A stretch of DNA of 20,685 nt from an uncultured Phascolarctobacterium sp. (GCA_900552855.1 USBG01000017.1:1-20685); one strand, 5' to 3'. Positions 6,619-14,737 are shown, numbered from the stretch's first letter. The notes: generated by a model from the letters alone, not told the origin. Numbers and translations: made by a program.

Positions 6619-8289
6619 ATGTTATCCGATATCGAAATTGCTCAACAAGCGAAAATGCTTAAAATTACTGATGTAGCAGCAAAGCTGGGTATTGGTGAAG
6701 AAGATATTGAAATGTATGGTCGTTACAAGGCTAAGCTGTCCATGGATTTAATCCGTCGTATGGAGAACAAACCGGCAGGTAAGCTTATTTTAGTAACTGC
6801 TATTACTCCTACTCCCGCTGGCGAGGGCAAATCCACTACTACTGTTGGTTTGGCTCAAGGCTTAGCAAAGCTGGATAAGAGTGTAATTGTTGCTCTGCGT
6901 GAGCCCTCTCTTGGTCCTTGCATGGGCATTAAGGGCGGCGCTGCAGGCGGCGGCTATAGCCAGGTTGTTCCTATGGAGGATATCAACCTGCATTTCACTG
7001 GCGACTTCCATGCAATTACCTCTGCTCATATGCTGCTTTCTGCTATGCTGGATAACCATATTCAACAAGGTAATGCTCTGAATATCGATCCTCGTCGTAT
7101 CGTTTGGAAGCGTGTAGTTGATATGAACGACCGCGAGCTGCGTAATATCGTAGTTGGCTTAGGTGGCAAGGTTCATGGCGTTCCTCGTCAGGATGGTTTT
7201 GATATTACTGTAGCTTCTGAGGTTATGGCTATTCTGTGCTTGGCTAACGACCTGCATGATCTGAAAGAGCGTTTAAGCAAAATTATCGTAGCTTATGACT
7301 ACAGTGGTAAACCTGTTACTGCTGGTCAAATTAAGGCTCATGGTGCAATGGCCGCTCTCTTGAAGGATGCTATTAAGCCTAATTTGGTGCAAACTCTGGA
7401 AAATGTTCCGGCAATCATTCATGGCGGTCCCTTCGCTAATATTGCCCATGGCTGCAATAGCGTTATGGCTACTAAAACCGGTATGAAGCTGGCAGAATAC
7501 ACTATCACTGAAGCGGGCTTTGGTGCTGACCTTGGCGCTGAAAAATTCTTTGATATTAAATGCCGTTACGCAGGCCTGAATCCTGATGCAGTTGTATTAG
7601 TTGCAACTGTACGTGCATTGAAGATGCATGGCGGTGTTCCTAAATCTGAGCTGCAAACTCCTAATGTAGAAGCAGTTAAGAAGGGTATTGTAAATCTGGA
7701 GAAGCACATTGAAAATGTTAAGAAATTTGGTGTGCCTATGGTTGTAGCAATCAATATCTTTGCTCAGGATACTCCTGAGGAGCTGGAAGCTGTACGTGAG
7801 CACTGCGCTAAGCACGGTGTAAATGTTGCTCTGTCCGATGTATTTGCACGTGGCGGTGAAGGCGGCATTGAGCTGGCTAAAGAGGTTGTTGCTTTAGCTG
7901 AAAGCGGTAAGGCTGATTTCCATACCATTTATCCTTTAGAAATGTCCTTGAAGGAAAAAATCGAAACCGTTGCTAAGGAAATTTATGGTGCTGACGGCGT
8001 AAATTATTCTAAGGATGCTGATAAAGCACTGAAGGAATTTGAAGACATGGGTTATGGTAACCTGCCTATCTGTATGGCAAAAACTCAATATTCCTTCTCT
8101 GATGACCAAAATCTCATTGGTCGTCCTAGTGGCTTTACTATTACTATCAAGAACTGCCGTATTTCTGCAGGTGCAGGCTTTATTGTAGTGCTGACTGGTG
8201 ATATTATGACTATGCCCGGTCTGCCGAAAGTACCTGCTGCTGAAAAGATTGACGTTAGTGATGAAGGCGTAATCAGCGGTTTATTCTAA
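6619..8289 (+). CDS. fhs: Formate--tetrahydrofolate ligase (10-formyl-THF synthetase)
   Basis: Makes 10-formyltetrahydrofolate from formate, ATP and THF; the formate entry point of one-carbon metabolism, cytosolic, normally tetrameric. 556 residues, the usual family length. Visible signatures: the ATP-binding loop TPTPAGEGKSTT (63-74), EPSLGPCMGIKGGAAGGG (95-112), and the conserved C-terminal block ending MTMPGLPKVPAAEKIDV. Start choice: ATG 6619 with AAGGAGG ten nt upstream; an in-frame TTG at 6592 lies before the ribosome site and is rejected. folD follows after 20 nt, so formate to methylene-THF flux is encoded together. Codons are richer in C-ending forms than in the wall genes upstream, consistent with high expression (inference). 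Confidence 0.97.
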   Translation: MLSDIEIAQQAKMLKITDVAAKLGIGEEDIEMYGRYKAKLSMDLIRRMENKPAGKLILVTAITPTPAGEGKSTTTVGLAQGLAKLDKSVIVALREPSLGPCMGIKGGAAGGGYSQVVPMEDINLHFTGDFHAITSAHMLLSAMLDNHIQQGNALNIDPRRIVWKRVVDMNDRELRNIVVGLGGKVHGVPRQDGFDITVASEVMAILCLANDLHDLKERLSKIIVAYDYSGKPVTAGQIKAHGAMAALLKDAIKPNLVQTLENVPAIIHGGPFANIAHGCNSVMATKTGMKLAEYTITEAGFGADLGAEKFFDIKCRYAGLNPDAVVLVATVRALKMHGGVPKSELQTPNVEAVKKGIVNLEKHIENVKKFGVPMVVAINIFAQDTPEELEAVREHCAKHGVNVALSDVFARGGEGGIELAKEVVALAESGKADFHTIYPLEMSLKEKIETVAKEIYGADGVNYSKDADKALKEFEDMGYGNLPICMAKTQYSFSDDQNLIGRPSGFTITIKNCRISAGAGFIVVLTGDIMTMPGLPKVPAAEKIDVSDEGVISGLF

Positions 8290-8309
8290 TTATTTATTTG
8301 AGGTGACCT

Positions 8310-9140
8310 ATGGAAGCATTATTGATGAAGGGCAAGGCTGTTGCCGACGTTTATAGAGAGGCTATTGCTACAAAAATTGCTGCTGCTAAGGAAAGCGGCA
8401 AGGTAGTAACTTTGGCTATAGTTGTAGCTGGTGATGATCAGGCCTCCCATGTTTATAAGGATAGATTAGTTAAGCTGATAGAGAGCCTTGGCGGTGCGGC
8501 GAAGGTTGTTCTTTGTCCTGCGAATGCTTCTGAAGCGGAAGTTATAGCTGTTATTAACAGCTTAAATAAGGATGCGGCTATTACTGGCATTCTGCCTATG
8601 ATGCCCATGCCTAAACATATTAATGGCGATGCTGTTGGTGCAGCAGTTGCTCCGGAAAAGGATGTGGACTGCTTAAATCCTGAAAACATTGGTGCTGTCT
8701 TTATGGGACGCAGCAGCTGGGCTCCTTGCACTCCGCGTGCCTGCATGGCAGCGTTAAAGCACTACGGTGTGGAGCTGACTGGTAAAAATGTGGTTGTAAT
8801 TGGCCGCAGCAATGTTGTTGGCAAGCCGGTGGCAGTGTTGCTTCTAAAGGAAAATGCAACTGTTACTGTTTGCCATTCTAAAACTAAAAATCTGCCGGAG
8901 CTGTTAAAGCAGGCTGATGTTATTGTTGCTGCTGTTGGCGTTGCTGCCTTCGTTAAGCCGGAAATGGTTAAAGAGGGCGTAGTTATTGTTGACGTTGGCA
9001 TCAATGTAGTTGATGGCAAGCTGGTAGGCGACGTTGCTCCTGAGGTAGCAGAGAAGGCTTCTGCTTTTACTCCTGTGCCCGGTGGCATTGGCGTTATCAG
9101 TAATATGATGGTTATGGAATGTCTGACTCGTAATTTGTAA
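8310..9140 (+). CDS. folD: FolD-family methylene-THF dehydrogenase, cyclohydrolase site apparently lost
   Basis: 276 residues, cytosolic. FolD normally oxidises 5,10-methylene-THF to methenyl-THF with NADP and hydrolyses that to 10-formyl-THF. The nucleotide domain is well kept: GRSNVVGKPVAVLLL (165-179), CHSKT (188-192), VDVGIN (227-232), TPVPGG (254-259). The catalytic domain is not. Aligned without gaps to E. coli FolD (constant offset of one residue from 49 to 121), Tyr49 and Asp120 match catalytic Tyr50 and Asp121. However, Leu53 replaces Lys54, Met97 replaces Gln98 (GILPMMPMP for GILVQLPLP) and Cys121 replaces Gly122. The usual GGVGPMT is GGIGVIS. Lys54 and Gln98 are needed for cyclohydrolase, so this may be a dehydrogenase only (inference). 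GAGGTG precedes ATG 8310 closely. Sits between fhs and a vanZ-like gene. Confidence 0.9.
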   Translation: MEALLMKGKAVADVYREAIATKIAAAKESGKVVTLAIVVAGDDQASHVYKDRLVKLIESLGGAAKVVLCPANASEAEVIAVINSLNKDAAITGILPMMPMPKHINGDAVGAAVAPEKDVDCLNPENIGAVFMGRSSWAPCTPRACMAALKHYGVELTGKNVVVIGRSNVVGKPVAVLLLKENATVTVCHSKTKNLPELLKQADVIVAAVGVAAFVKPEMVKEGVVIVDVGINVVDGKLVGDVAPEVAEKASAFTPVPGGIGVISNMMVMECLTRNL

Positions 9141-9150
9141 GAGGCGTTTT

Positions 9151-9570
9151 ATGAACTATGTATGGTTGTTTTTGACAGCTTTATTTACATTGTTTATTTT
9201 CTATAATTCCTCATTACCTGGGTCAGTATCTGGAAATCTTAGTGCTATGGCTGCAGGCTTTATAGTAGATATTACAGATTTCCTGCAGATGAGCCTTAGC
9301 GGAGATGTTGAGTATGTGCTGCGTAAGCTGGCGCATTTCTTGGAGTTTGCTTGCCTTAGCTGGATGGTTTGTAAGACATATTCCTCCTTTGGCGTAAGCA
9401 ATAGAGCTTCAAATGGCTATGTACTCTTTATTTGTCTGCTGGTAGCAGCAGTTGATGAGTATATACAGCTTTTTTCTCCCGGACGCGCTAGTATGGTTAA
9501 GGATGTGCTGTTGGATTTTAGTGGTGCATTCTGTATGTGGTTATTTTATAGAATTTATCAATGGCGTTAA
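9151..9570 (+). CDS. VanZ-like membrane protein
   Basis: 139-residue integral membrane protein with about three to four helices. Matches the VanZ family: N-terminal helix ending FYNSSLPG (17-24), LRKLAHFLEFACLSWM (57-72) with the conserved His-Phe-x-Glu-Phe, and DEYIQLFSPGRASMVKDVLLDFSG (102-125) with the conserved Asp-Glu, Gln, GR and D-x2-D. VanZ in the vancomycin/teicoplanin cluster lowers teicoplanin susceptibility by an unknown mechanism; most family members, like this one, have no resistance context and no known role. The gene begins 10 nt after folD with AAGAGG 6 nt before the ATG, so it is probably the last gene of the fhs-folD transcript. No glycopeptide-resistance genes are near. 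Confidence 0.85.
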   Translation: MNYVWLFLTALFTLFIFYNSSLPGSVSGNLSAMAAGFIVDITDFLQMSLSGDVEYVLRKLAHFLEFACLSWMVCKTYSSFGVSNRASNGYVLFICLLVAAVDEYIQLFSPGRASMVKDVLLDFSGAFCMWLFYRIYQWR

Positions 9571-9573
9571 ATT

Positions 9574-9604
9574 AAAGGACGTGACTTTATGCCACGTCCT
9601 TTTT
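9574..9604 (+). terminator. Intrinsic terminator 1 after the fhs-folD-vanZ operon
   Basis: AAAGGACGTG (9574-9583) pairs perfectly with CACGTCCTTT (9593-9602), T-run to 9604. It starts 4 nt after the stop codon. Confidence 0.9.
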
Positions 9605-9623
9605 ACGTTTCTAAATAAAGCTA

Positions 9624-9654
9624 GCCTTTATTTACTTAAATAAGGCATTTTTTT
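9624..9654 (+). terminator. Intrinsic terminator 2, tandem
   Basis: GCCTT(T)ATTTA (9624-9634) pairs with TAAATAAGGC (9637-9646) with one bulged base, and seven Ts follow at 9648-9654. The stem is AU-rich but the T-run is strong. The left arm also overlaps a second hairpin AAATAAAG (9613-9620)/CTTTATTT (9626-9633). Confidence 0.6.
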
Positions 9655-9674
9655 GTCTTTTTTATGTACAATGT

Positions 9675-9703
9675 TTGAGAAAAAATTGAAACTAGGCTAT
9701 AAT
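9675..9703 (+). promoter_or_regulatory. Predicted promoter of the sensor kinase-HPt operon
   Basis: -35 TTGAGA (9675-9680), exactly 17 bp, -10 TATAAT (9698-9703). Near-consensus, directly after two tandem terminators. The predicted start near 9710 leaves about 60 nt of leader. Confidence 0.8.
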
Positions 9704-9771
9704 GAATAATGAAGTGGTATAAATAAATGGACCTGTATAAGTATATTAGTGGCCATAGATTGGAGGAAGAA

Positions 9772-12315
9772 ATGAATTTTAGACTATTTAACAAGACTTT
9801 TAAAATTTCCTTGTTCAGCATAGCTATCTTTGTTTTCTTTCTATTTGTATCGCTAATTAGTTTGCATGTAGTACGCAATAAGATACTAGAAAATTCTCAT
9901 ATCATGGGTCAGGAGATAGCAGCGCGCTTTGCTACTAAGGAAACCATGAAGATTAAAACTCAGGAAATGCTTTTGCGTAGTGCGGCGCAAAGTATAGAGC
10001 AAATTCTTCTTGTGCGTCCCAATTGGAGTGAAAAAGAAATTGCTGAGGAACAGCGTTATTTTGTTGAATATATTGAGGCAAACTCTGAGGTTAGTCGTTT
10101 TGAAATGTCTGCTGTTATTAATGGCAAGTTTATTGGCACGCCTACATGGGAGCAGGAAAGCGACCCTACAAAGCTGGAATGGTACCAGTCTGCGCTGAAT
10201 AATAAAGGCAGGGTGGTATACAGTAATCTTTATAAAATAGGCCAGTCTGAAGGAAGAGTGCTGACAATGTCAATGCAATTAGGAGACAGAAACGACGTGT
10301 TGGCAATGCACATATATCCTGAAAAGCTCAATGCTCTTTTAGCGGATAACAAGCTTCCTAATCACAGCTATTATTACTTGTGTGACCCCAATGGTAATAT
10401 TATGTTTACTATAAATGAGCGCTCACTTTCCTTGGAAGAGCAGCAGCCATATGTTGATCATATCTTTAGCGAGGTTCGTAAAAGCCTGCAAAGCGGTGAG
10501 CGTAGCTATATTACAGATTATGAAGGTAATAAACGTGGTGTTTACTATACTGTTTCAGACAAGGGCTGGATTTCCATTGTAACAATTCCCTATGACTATT
10601 TGTTGGGAGATTATCAGAATTTGCTGCAATGGTTTATTATTACCTTAGGAATTATGCTGCTTTTAATGCTGCTTTTGGCCTTGCGTGAGCGCATGCTTAA
10701 CAAAAAGGTAGAAGCCTTTAATGAGGTTGTACGCGTTTTAGGTAATTCCTATAATGCTATTTATAGAATTAATTTTGATGAAGGCAAGTACTTTATGATC
10801 AAGGCAGATCCACTTGATGGTATTGAGCCTTCTGAAAGCGGTAATTATGATGATTTAATCAAAAATGTGTTAGGTTATGTAGAGCCTAGTGCTGTGGAAG
10901 AGTTTTCTGTAACCTTTTCATTAGATAATATTCGTAAGCTGATTGAAGAGGGCGTATGTGATTTTGGCGGCGAGTTTAGACAACGCTTTGGTAACGAGTA
11001 CAGGTGGGTAAATGTTCGCTTGACCTGCGACCGTATGCTGCAAACTGGCGAGGCTATTATGAGCTTCCGTGAGGTGGATGCTGAAAAGCAAAAGCAGCTG
11101 GAGCATATGCTGATAATTGAAAGAGCTCTTCGTGTGGCACAGCAAAATGCCAAATCAAGAAATATGTTTTTCTCTGCCATGAGTCATGATATGCGTGCAC
11201 CCTTGAATGGTATGATTGGCATGGCTGAGCTGGCTGCGCTGCATAAGGACGAGCCTCAGGCCGTTGATAATTATGTACAAAAGATTAAATCTGCGGGCAA
11301 ACAGCTTTTGACCTTGATTAATGATATTTTGGAAATGGCCAAAATGGAAAATGGCAAGGTGGAGCATTTGCAGGAGGATTTTGATATTTATGCTGTTATC
11401 AATGATGCTTGTGGACTTTTTGAGGCGCAGGCTAGTGTAGAAAATAAGCAGTTTACTAAAAAGCTGCAGGTAAATCACGAAATAGTTAATGGTGATGTGC
11501 AGGCGCTGCATCAGGTTTTGAATAATGTTCTGTCCAATGGTATAAAATATACTAGAGAGCAGGGACAAATATTATTTGAAGTGCATCAGGGAGAGCTTGA
11601 TAAGAAGGGGCGACGTGATTACTGCTTCGTGGTTAGTGATACAGGCTGCGGTATGTCTGAAAAATTCTTGGAAAAGATTTTTACACCCTTTGAGCGTGAT
11701 AGTCTTTTTGGTGCGCAGAATGTTATTGGCACAGGTCTTGGCATGACGATTGTTAAGAGCTTAGTAGAAAGAATGGAAGGCAGCATTCAGGTTGAAAGTA
11801 AGCTGGATGTTGGTACAACCGTAAGTATTACTATTCCCTTTACTGTGGTTCAGCCAGACAAATCTAGTAATACTGTAATTGAGCAGCAAGTACAGCTGAA
11901 GGATTTTGCGGGCAGCACTATTTTAGTTGCGGAGGATAATGATATCAATATGGAAATCATTACTGAGCTACTGCAGATGAATGGACTGACCGTTATTCAG
12001 GCAGCGGATGGTAAGGAGGCAGTTGATAAATTTAATGCTTCTGAGGAAAATAGTGTTGATATGATTTTGATGGATATTCAAATGCCTAACATGGATGGAT
12101 GCCAGGCTTCCAATGCTATTCGTGCTCTTGCTAGAAAGGATGCAGAAAGTGTTCCTATTATCGCGCTGACTGGTAATGCAGGTGATGAGGATGTAGAGGC
12201 TGCTATGAAGGCTGGAATGAATAGCTATATGGTTAAACCGGTACAAATGAAGCTGCTGGCACAAACTATGAGTGAATATATCCATATTGATTTTGATGAA
12301 TATAGTGCTATTTAA
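9772..12315 (+). CDS. Membrane hybrid sensor histidine kinase (Cache-like sensor, PAS-like, HisKA, HATPase, REC)
   Basis: 847 residues. Order: membrane helix 1 (about 12-33); a large extracytoplasmic region (34-284) that looks like a double Cache sensor (LEWYQSALNNKGRVVYSNLY, later DKGWISIVTIPYDYLL); membrane helix 2 (285-303); a PAS-like region (about 318-440); short coiled coil; HisKA with SHDMRAPLNGMIGM, phosphoacceptor His472; HATPase with N-box NVLSNGIKY, DTGCGM (623-628) and GTGLGM (653-658); and a C-terminal receiver (715-835) with AEDND, phosphoacceptor Asp768 (LMDIQMP), the switch Thr in ALTG, and MVKP. All catalytic motifs are intact. The start is ATG 9772, with GGAGG 5 nt upstream; the in-frame ATG at 9727 has no ribosome site. 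The ligand is unknown; Cache sensors often bind small organic molecules. The HPt partner is encoded 26 nt downstream. Confidence 0.93.
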   Translation: MNFRLFNKTFKISLFSIAIFVFFLFVSLISLHVVRNKILENSHIMGQEIAARFATKETMKIKTQEMLLRSAAQSIEQILLVRPNWSEKEIAEEQRYFVEYIEANSEVSRFEMSAVINGKFIGTPTWEQESDPTKLEWYQSALNNKGRVVYSNLYKIGQSEGRVLTMSMQLGDRNDVLAMHIYPEKLNALLADNKLPNHSYYYLCDPNGNIMFTINERSLSLEEQQPYVDHIFSEVRKSLQSGERSYITDYEGNKRGVYYTVSDKGWISIVTIPYDYLLGDYQNLLQWFIITLGIMLLLMLLLALRERMLNKKVEAFNEVVRVLGNSYNAIYRINFDEGKYFMIKADPLDGIEPSESGNYDDLIKNVLGYVEPSAVEEFSVTFSLDNIRKLIEEGVCDFGGEFRQRFGNEYRWVNVRLTCDRMLQTGEAIMSFREVDAEKQKQLEHMLIIERALRVAQQNAKSRNMFFSAMSHDMRAPLNGMIGMAELAALHKDEPQAVDNYVQKIKSAGKQLLTLINDILEMAKMENGKVEHLQEDFDIYAVINDACGLFEAQASVENKQFTKKLQVNHEIVNGDVQALHQVLNNVLSNGIKYTREQGQILFEVHQGELDKKGRRDYCFVVSDTGCGMSEKFLEKIFTPFERDSLFGAQNVIGTGLGMTIVKSLVERMEGSIQVESKLDVGTTVSITIPFTVVQPDKSSNTVIEQQVQLKDFAGSTILVAEDNDINMEIITELLQMNGLTVIQAADGKEAVDKFNASEENSVDMILMDIQMPNMDGCQASNAIRALARKDAESVPIIALTGNAGDEDVEAAMKAGMNSYMVKPVQMKLLAQTMSEYIHIDFDEYSAI

Positions 12316-12341
12316 TTGGTGAGCTGAGGGGAGGCTTGGCG

Positions 12342-12701
12342 ATGCAATTGAAGGAATTACCATCTTTTTTAGAAATAGACATTAAAAGCAGTTTAGAGGA
12401 TCGCTTTATGGAAAGCGAAGCTTTGTATGTACGTTTTCTGAAAAAGCTATTGAATGATACTAATGTAGTAGAGCTAAAGCAGGCTGTAGATGCTGAAGAT
12501 TGGGAAAATGCAATGCGTAAGGCCCATAACCTTAAGGGTGTGTGCGCAAATTTGGGTCTTACCAAGCTAAGCAGAGACTTTGCTGCTATTGTTGCAGAGC
12601 TGCGTAGTGATGCTTATACAGCTCAAAGTGTAGGAAGCTTACTAGAAAAGGCTTTGATAGAGTGGGAAAAAACAACTATCTGCATTAGTAAATTAGAATA
12701 G
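12342..12701 (+). CDS. HPt domain phosphotransfer protein
   Basis: 119-residue all-helical cytosolic protein that should accept phosphate from the receiver domain of the kinase encoded just upstream and pass it to a response regulator. The HPt signature AHNLKGVCANLGL gives phosphoacceptor His62 and the following Lys65-Gly66. GAGGGGAGG (12326-12334) lies 7 nt before ATG 12342; the TTG at 12336 is too close to that site and is rejected. No response regulator with an output domain lies nearby, so the phosphorelay target must be encoded elsewhere (inference). Confidence 0.9.
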   Translation: MQLKELPSFLEIDIKSSLEDRFMESEALYVRFLKKLLNDTNVVELKQAVDAEDWENAMRKAHNLKGVCANLGLTKLSRDFAAIVAELRSDAYTAQSVGSLLEKALIEWEKTTICISKLE

Positions 12702-12727
12702 CTCAACTTAATATGTTATCTTTAAAG

Positions 12728-12761
12728 CAGCACTGGGTTGTTAAGCCCCAGTGCTGTTTTT
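12728..12761 (+). terminator. Intrinsic terminator of the kinase-HPt operon
   Basis: CAGCACTGGG (12728-12737) pairs perfectly with CCCAGTGCTG (12747-12756), five Ts at 12757-12761. Strong GC-rich stem. Confidence 0.92.
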
Positions 12762-12777
12762 GCGTTAAGAGGTATAA

Positions 12778-12806
12778 AAAACGCCGGAGCATAGCTCTGG
12801 CGTTTT
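12778..12806 (-). terminator. Intrinsic terminator of the eamA transcript, possibly bidirectional
   Basis: AAAACGCCGGAG (12778-12789) and CTCTGGCGTTTT (12795-12806) form a 12-bp stem with one G-U pair and a 5-nt loop. A/T tracts flank both sides. It lies 15 nt past the stop of the minus-strand transporter gene. Confidence 0.85.
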
Positions 12807-12820
12807 ACATCTAATACATA

Positions 12821-13711
12821 TTATTTTGTAAGCTTCACGCTGTTTCGCACTGGCAGGTTCAGTAGAATAATGGCAGCAAAGATAAGTCCCATACCAACTA
12901 GCTTTTGACTTGTTAGTGACTCCTGAAAATAACAGATGCCAATTACTGCTGCTACTAATGGTTCTATGGTTGCAAGGATTGATGCTTGTCCAGGCTCTAT
13001 ATAAATTAGTCCTTTATTGTAGAGCAGATATGGAATAACAGCGCATACAAGTCCAAGACCTAGCACATTTAAAATAGCTGCTGCATTAAGTTGGTTGAAA
13101 GTATTGGATGGAAAATCAGCTATAGGCAAGGCTGCTAGGGATGAAAAATAAAATGTATATACAGTAATGGTTGCTGAGGTATATTTTTCTACAGCATATT
13201 TGCCAAAGATACTGTAGAGTGCATAGCCAAAGCCGCTGCCTAAGCCATAAAGCAGGCCCATAAAGGTAAGGTTTAGACTACCGCTAAAGGCTCCGGTTAC
13301 ACAACCGCAGCCGGCAAAGGTCATAACTAATGCAACTGCCTTTTTAGTAGTAAAGCTTTCCTTGAAAAGAAAGACTGACATTACCATAACAAAGATTGGT
13401 GCTGTGTATAATAGCAGTGCAGCAACTGCCAAAGAGCTGGCTGCAATACAGTTAAAATAACAGTAATTGAAGAAGGTTAAACTCATTACTCCAGTGCCTA
13501 TAAACATCCAGGAGTCGTGCCAATCTATATGAAATAAGCCTTTTGCTGATGGTAGCAACGCTGCTGTTGCGCAAATTGCCGAAGCAATGGAGCGTAGTGC
13601 TACAATTTGGATAGGCGTAAAGCCAAGAGCTGATAAATGCTTAACAAATAGACCGATAAGGCCCCAAAGAGCAGCTGCACAGATGATATAAAGATAAGCC
13701 TTTGTTTTCAT
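12821..13711 (-). CDS. EamA-family (drug/metabolite transporter superfamily) membrane transporter
   Basis: 296 residues, almost entirely ten hydrophobic helices in two EamA repeats (about 1-140 and 150-290). Typical marks: N-terminal ALWGLIGLFVK, helix 4 with AASSLAVAALLLYTAPIFVMVMS, and in the second repeat GLIYIEPGQASILATIEPLVAAVIG. The family exports amino acids, metabolites or drugs, or imports sugars and cofactors; the substrate cannot be told. No clear Shine-Dalgarno is visible before ATG 13711, which is unlike its neighbours; the gene lies 55 nt downstream of the ttcA-like gene on the same strand and is probably co-transcribed with it. Confidence 0.9.
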   Translation of the reverse strand: MKTKAYLYIICAAALWGLIGLFVKHLSALGFTPIQIVALRSIASAICATAALLPSAKGLFHIDWHDSWMFIGTGVMSLTFFNYCYFNCIAASSLAVAALLLYTAPIFVMVMSVFLFKESFTTKKAVALVMTFAGCGCVTGAFSGSLNLTFMGLLYGLGSGFGYALYSIFGKYAVEKYTSATITVYTFYFSSLAALPIADFPSNTFNQLNAAAILNVLGLGLVCAVIPYLLYNKGLIYIEPGQASILATIEPLVAAVIGICYFQESLTSQKLVGMGLIFAAIILLNLPVRNSVKLTK

Positions 13712-13766
13712 AATTAATAACCAGGGCCAGGATATGTGGTCCTTTTCCTTTCCGTGGTATTAAGAG

Positions 13767-14558
13767 TTATTTTTTCTTTTGGCCCCAAAATTTATGGAAC
13801 TTTTCTAAAAGCTCCTTTTGATTTTGCTTTTGGGGCCACAGCTCCCAGTTGTCACTATTGCGCATAGCTGCGCCTAAATGGTCATAAACCTGAGGGTAGC
13901 GGTCGTTGAGCTCGGCAATGTGTTCTTTAACGTCCTGACGAGTGGTGTTGCCATCATAGGGACAGGGGTTTTTGAGAGGCTGAAGCTGGAGCAGCTCTAT
14001 TAGCTCTCTAACTTCGGATTCGCGATAGTAGAGCATTGGCCTTAGTACGGTAATGCCTGTGCGGGATAATGGGGTAACTGGTAAAAAGGTGCGCAGCTGT
14101 CCGCTGGTCATGATGTTCATAAAAAAGGTTTCTACAGCATCATCATGGTGATGGGCCAGTGCTACCTTATTAAAGCCCAGCTCTTTAGCGCGTCTATTGG
14201 TAACAGCACGACGAAAATAAGCGCAGGTAAAGCAAGGGCTACCGCCCTTCTTTTTGTGTGCTTCCATAACATCAACATCATCGCTATAATGCTCCAAGCC
14301 GTATTGAGCACAAAAGGCCTCCAGTTTTTCTTTAGGAAAATCAGGAGAAAACATAGTATTGACCGTATAGCATGCCAAGTCAAAGGGGATTGGTGAATGC
14401 TGGCGTATTTCTGCCAGCATAGCAGTTAGCAGCATACTGTCCTTACCACCGCTAAGGCCTATGAGTATACGGTCCCCTGGACTTAACATATCAAATTCTA
14501 TAATAGCACGCCACAGCTTGCTAAGCTTATCAGCAGGTACAAATGGTTTACGTGACAT
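13767..14558 (-). CDS. TtcA-like tRNA thiolation enzyme (PP-loop ATPase)
   Basis: 263-residue cytosolic protein of the TtcA/TilS superfamily. TtcA makes 2-thiocytidine at position 32 of some tRNAs. Seen: PP-loop SGGKDS (36-41), Cys108 and Cys111 in PCFTC, HHHDDAVETFFMN (135-147), LRPMLYYRE (171-179) and Cys198 in NPCPYDG. The three cysteines correspond to the [4Fe-4S] ligands of E. coli TtcA (Cys122, 125, 222). The protein is shorter than E. coli TtcA and the C-terminal block NPCPYDGNTTRQ differs from its PCNLCGSQ, so the precise tRNA target is uncertain and I give no symbol. The start is ATG 14558-14556, with AAAGGAG 5 nt upstream; a longer frame from 14624 would start inside the -35 box of the predicted promoter. 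Confidence 0.85.
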   Translation of the reverse strand: MSRKPFVPADKLSKLWRAIIEFDMLSPGDRILIGLSGGKDSMLLTAMLAEIRQHSPIPFDLACYTVNTMFSPDFPKEKLEAFCAQYGLEHYSDDVDVMEAHKKKGGSPCFTCAYFRRAVTNRRAKELGFNKVALAHHHDDAVETFFMNIMTSGQLRTFLPVTPLSRTGITVLRPMLYYRESEVRELIELLQLQPLKNPCPYDGNTTRQDVKEHIAELNDRYPQVYDHLGAAMRNSDNWELWPQKQNQKELLEKFHKFWGQKKK

Positions 14559-14595
14559 ATTAGCTCCTTTTTTAGATATGAATTTAAACGCTTTA

Positions 14596-14624
14596 ATTTT
14601 AGCATATTTTACCAATAGGCTCAA
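14596..14624 (-). promoter_or_regulatory. Predicted promoter of the ttcA-like/eamA unit
   Basis: Minus strand: -35 TTGAGC (14624-14619), 17-bp spacer, -10 TAAAAT (14601-14596) preceded by TGC (extended -10). Gives about 30 nt of leader before ATG 14558. Confidence 0.7.
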
Positions 14625-14697
14625 TGGATTGCCTACTTGTCAGAATATTTAAATCAAAATAATGTTCACTTTTATCAATGAAGGAATAGACGATTTG

Positions 14698-14706
14698 TGG
14701 TATAAT
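14698..14706 (+). promoter_or_regulatory. Predicted extended -10 promoter of pcrA-ligA
   Basis: TGG-TATAAT is a perfect -10 with an extended TGn. No good -35 is seen at the proper distance (AATGAA at 14678-14683). The leader to the pcrA ATG is about 65 nt. Confidence 0.65.
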
Positions 14707-14737
14707 AAAAAGGCTGATTAAATTAATTATAGAGAGG

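Noticed and set aside
9151..9570. Glycopeptide resistance locus suggested by a VanZ-like protein
   Set aside because: No vanH, vanA/B, vanX, vanR or vanS genes are present; the neighbours are folate genes and most VanZ relatives are unrelated to resistance.
9727..9771. Upstream ATG adding 15 residues to the sensor kinase
   Set aside because: No Shine-Dalgarno precedes 9727, while GGAGG stands 5 nt before ATG 9772, and the added residues match nothing.
11155..11568. 137-residue minus-strand frame inside the sensor kinase gene
   Set aside because: Antisense to the intact HisKA domain; no start signals and no recognisable motif.
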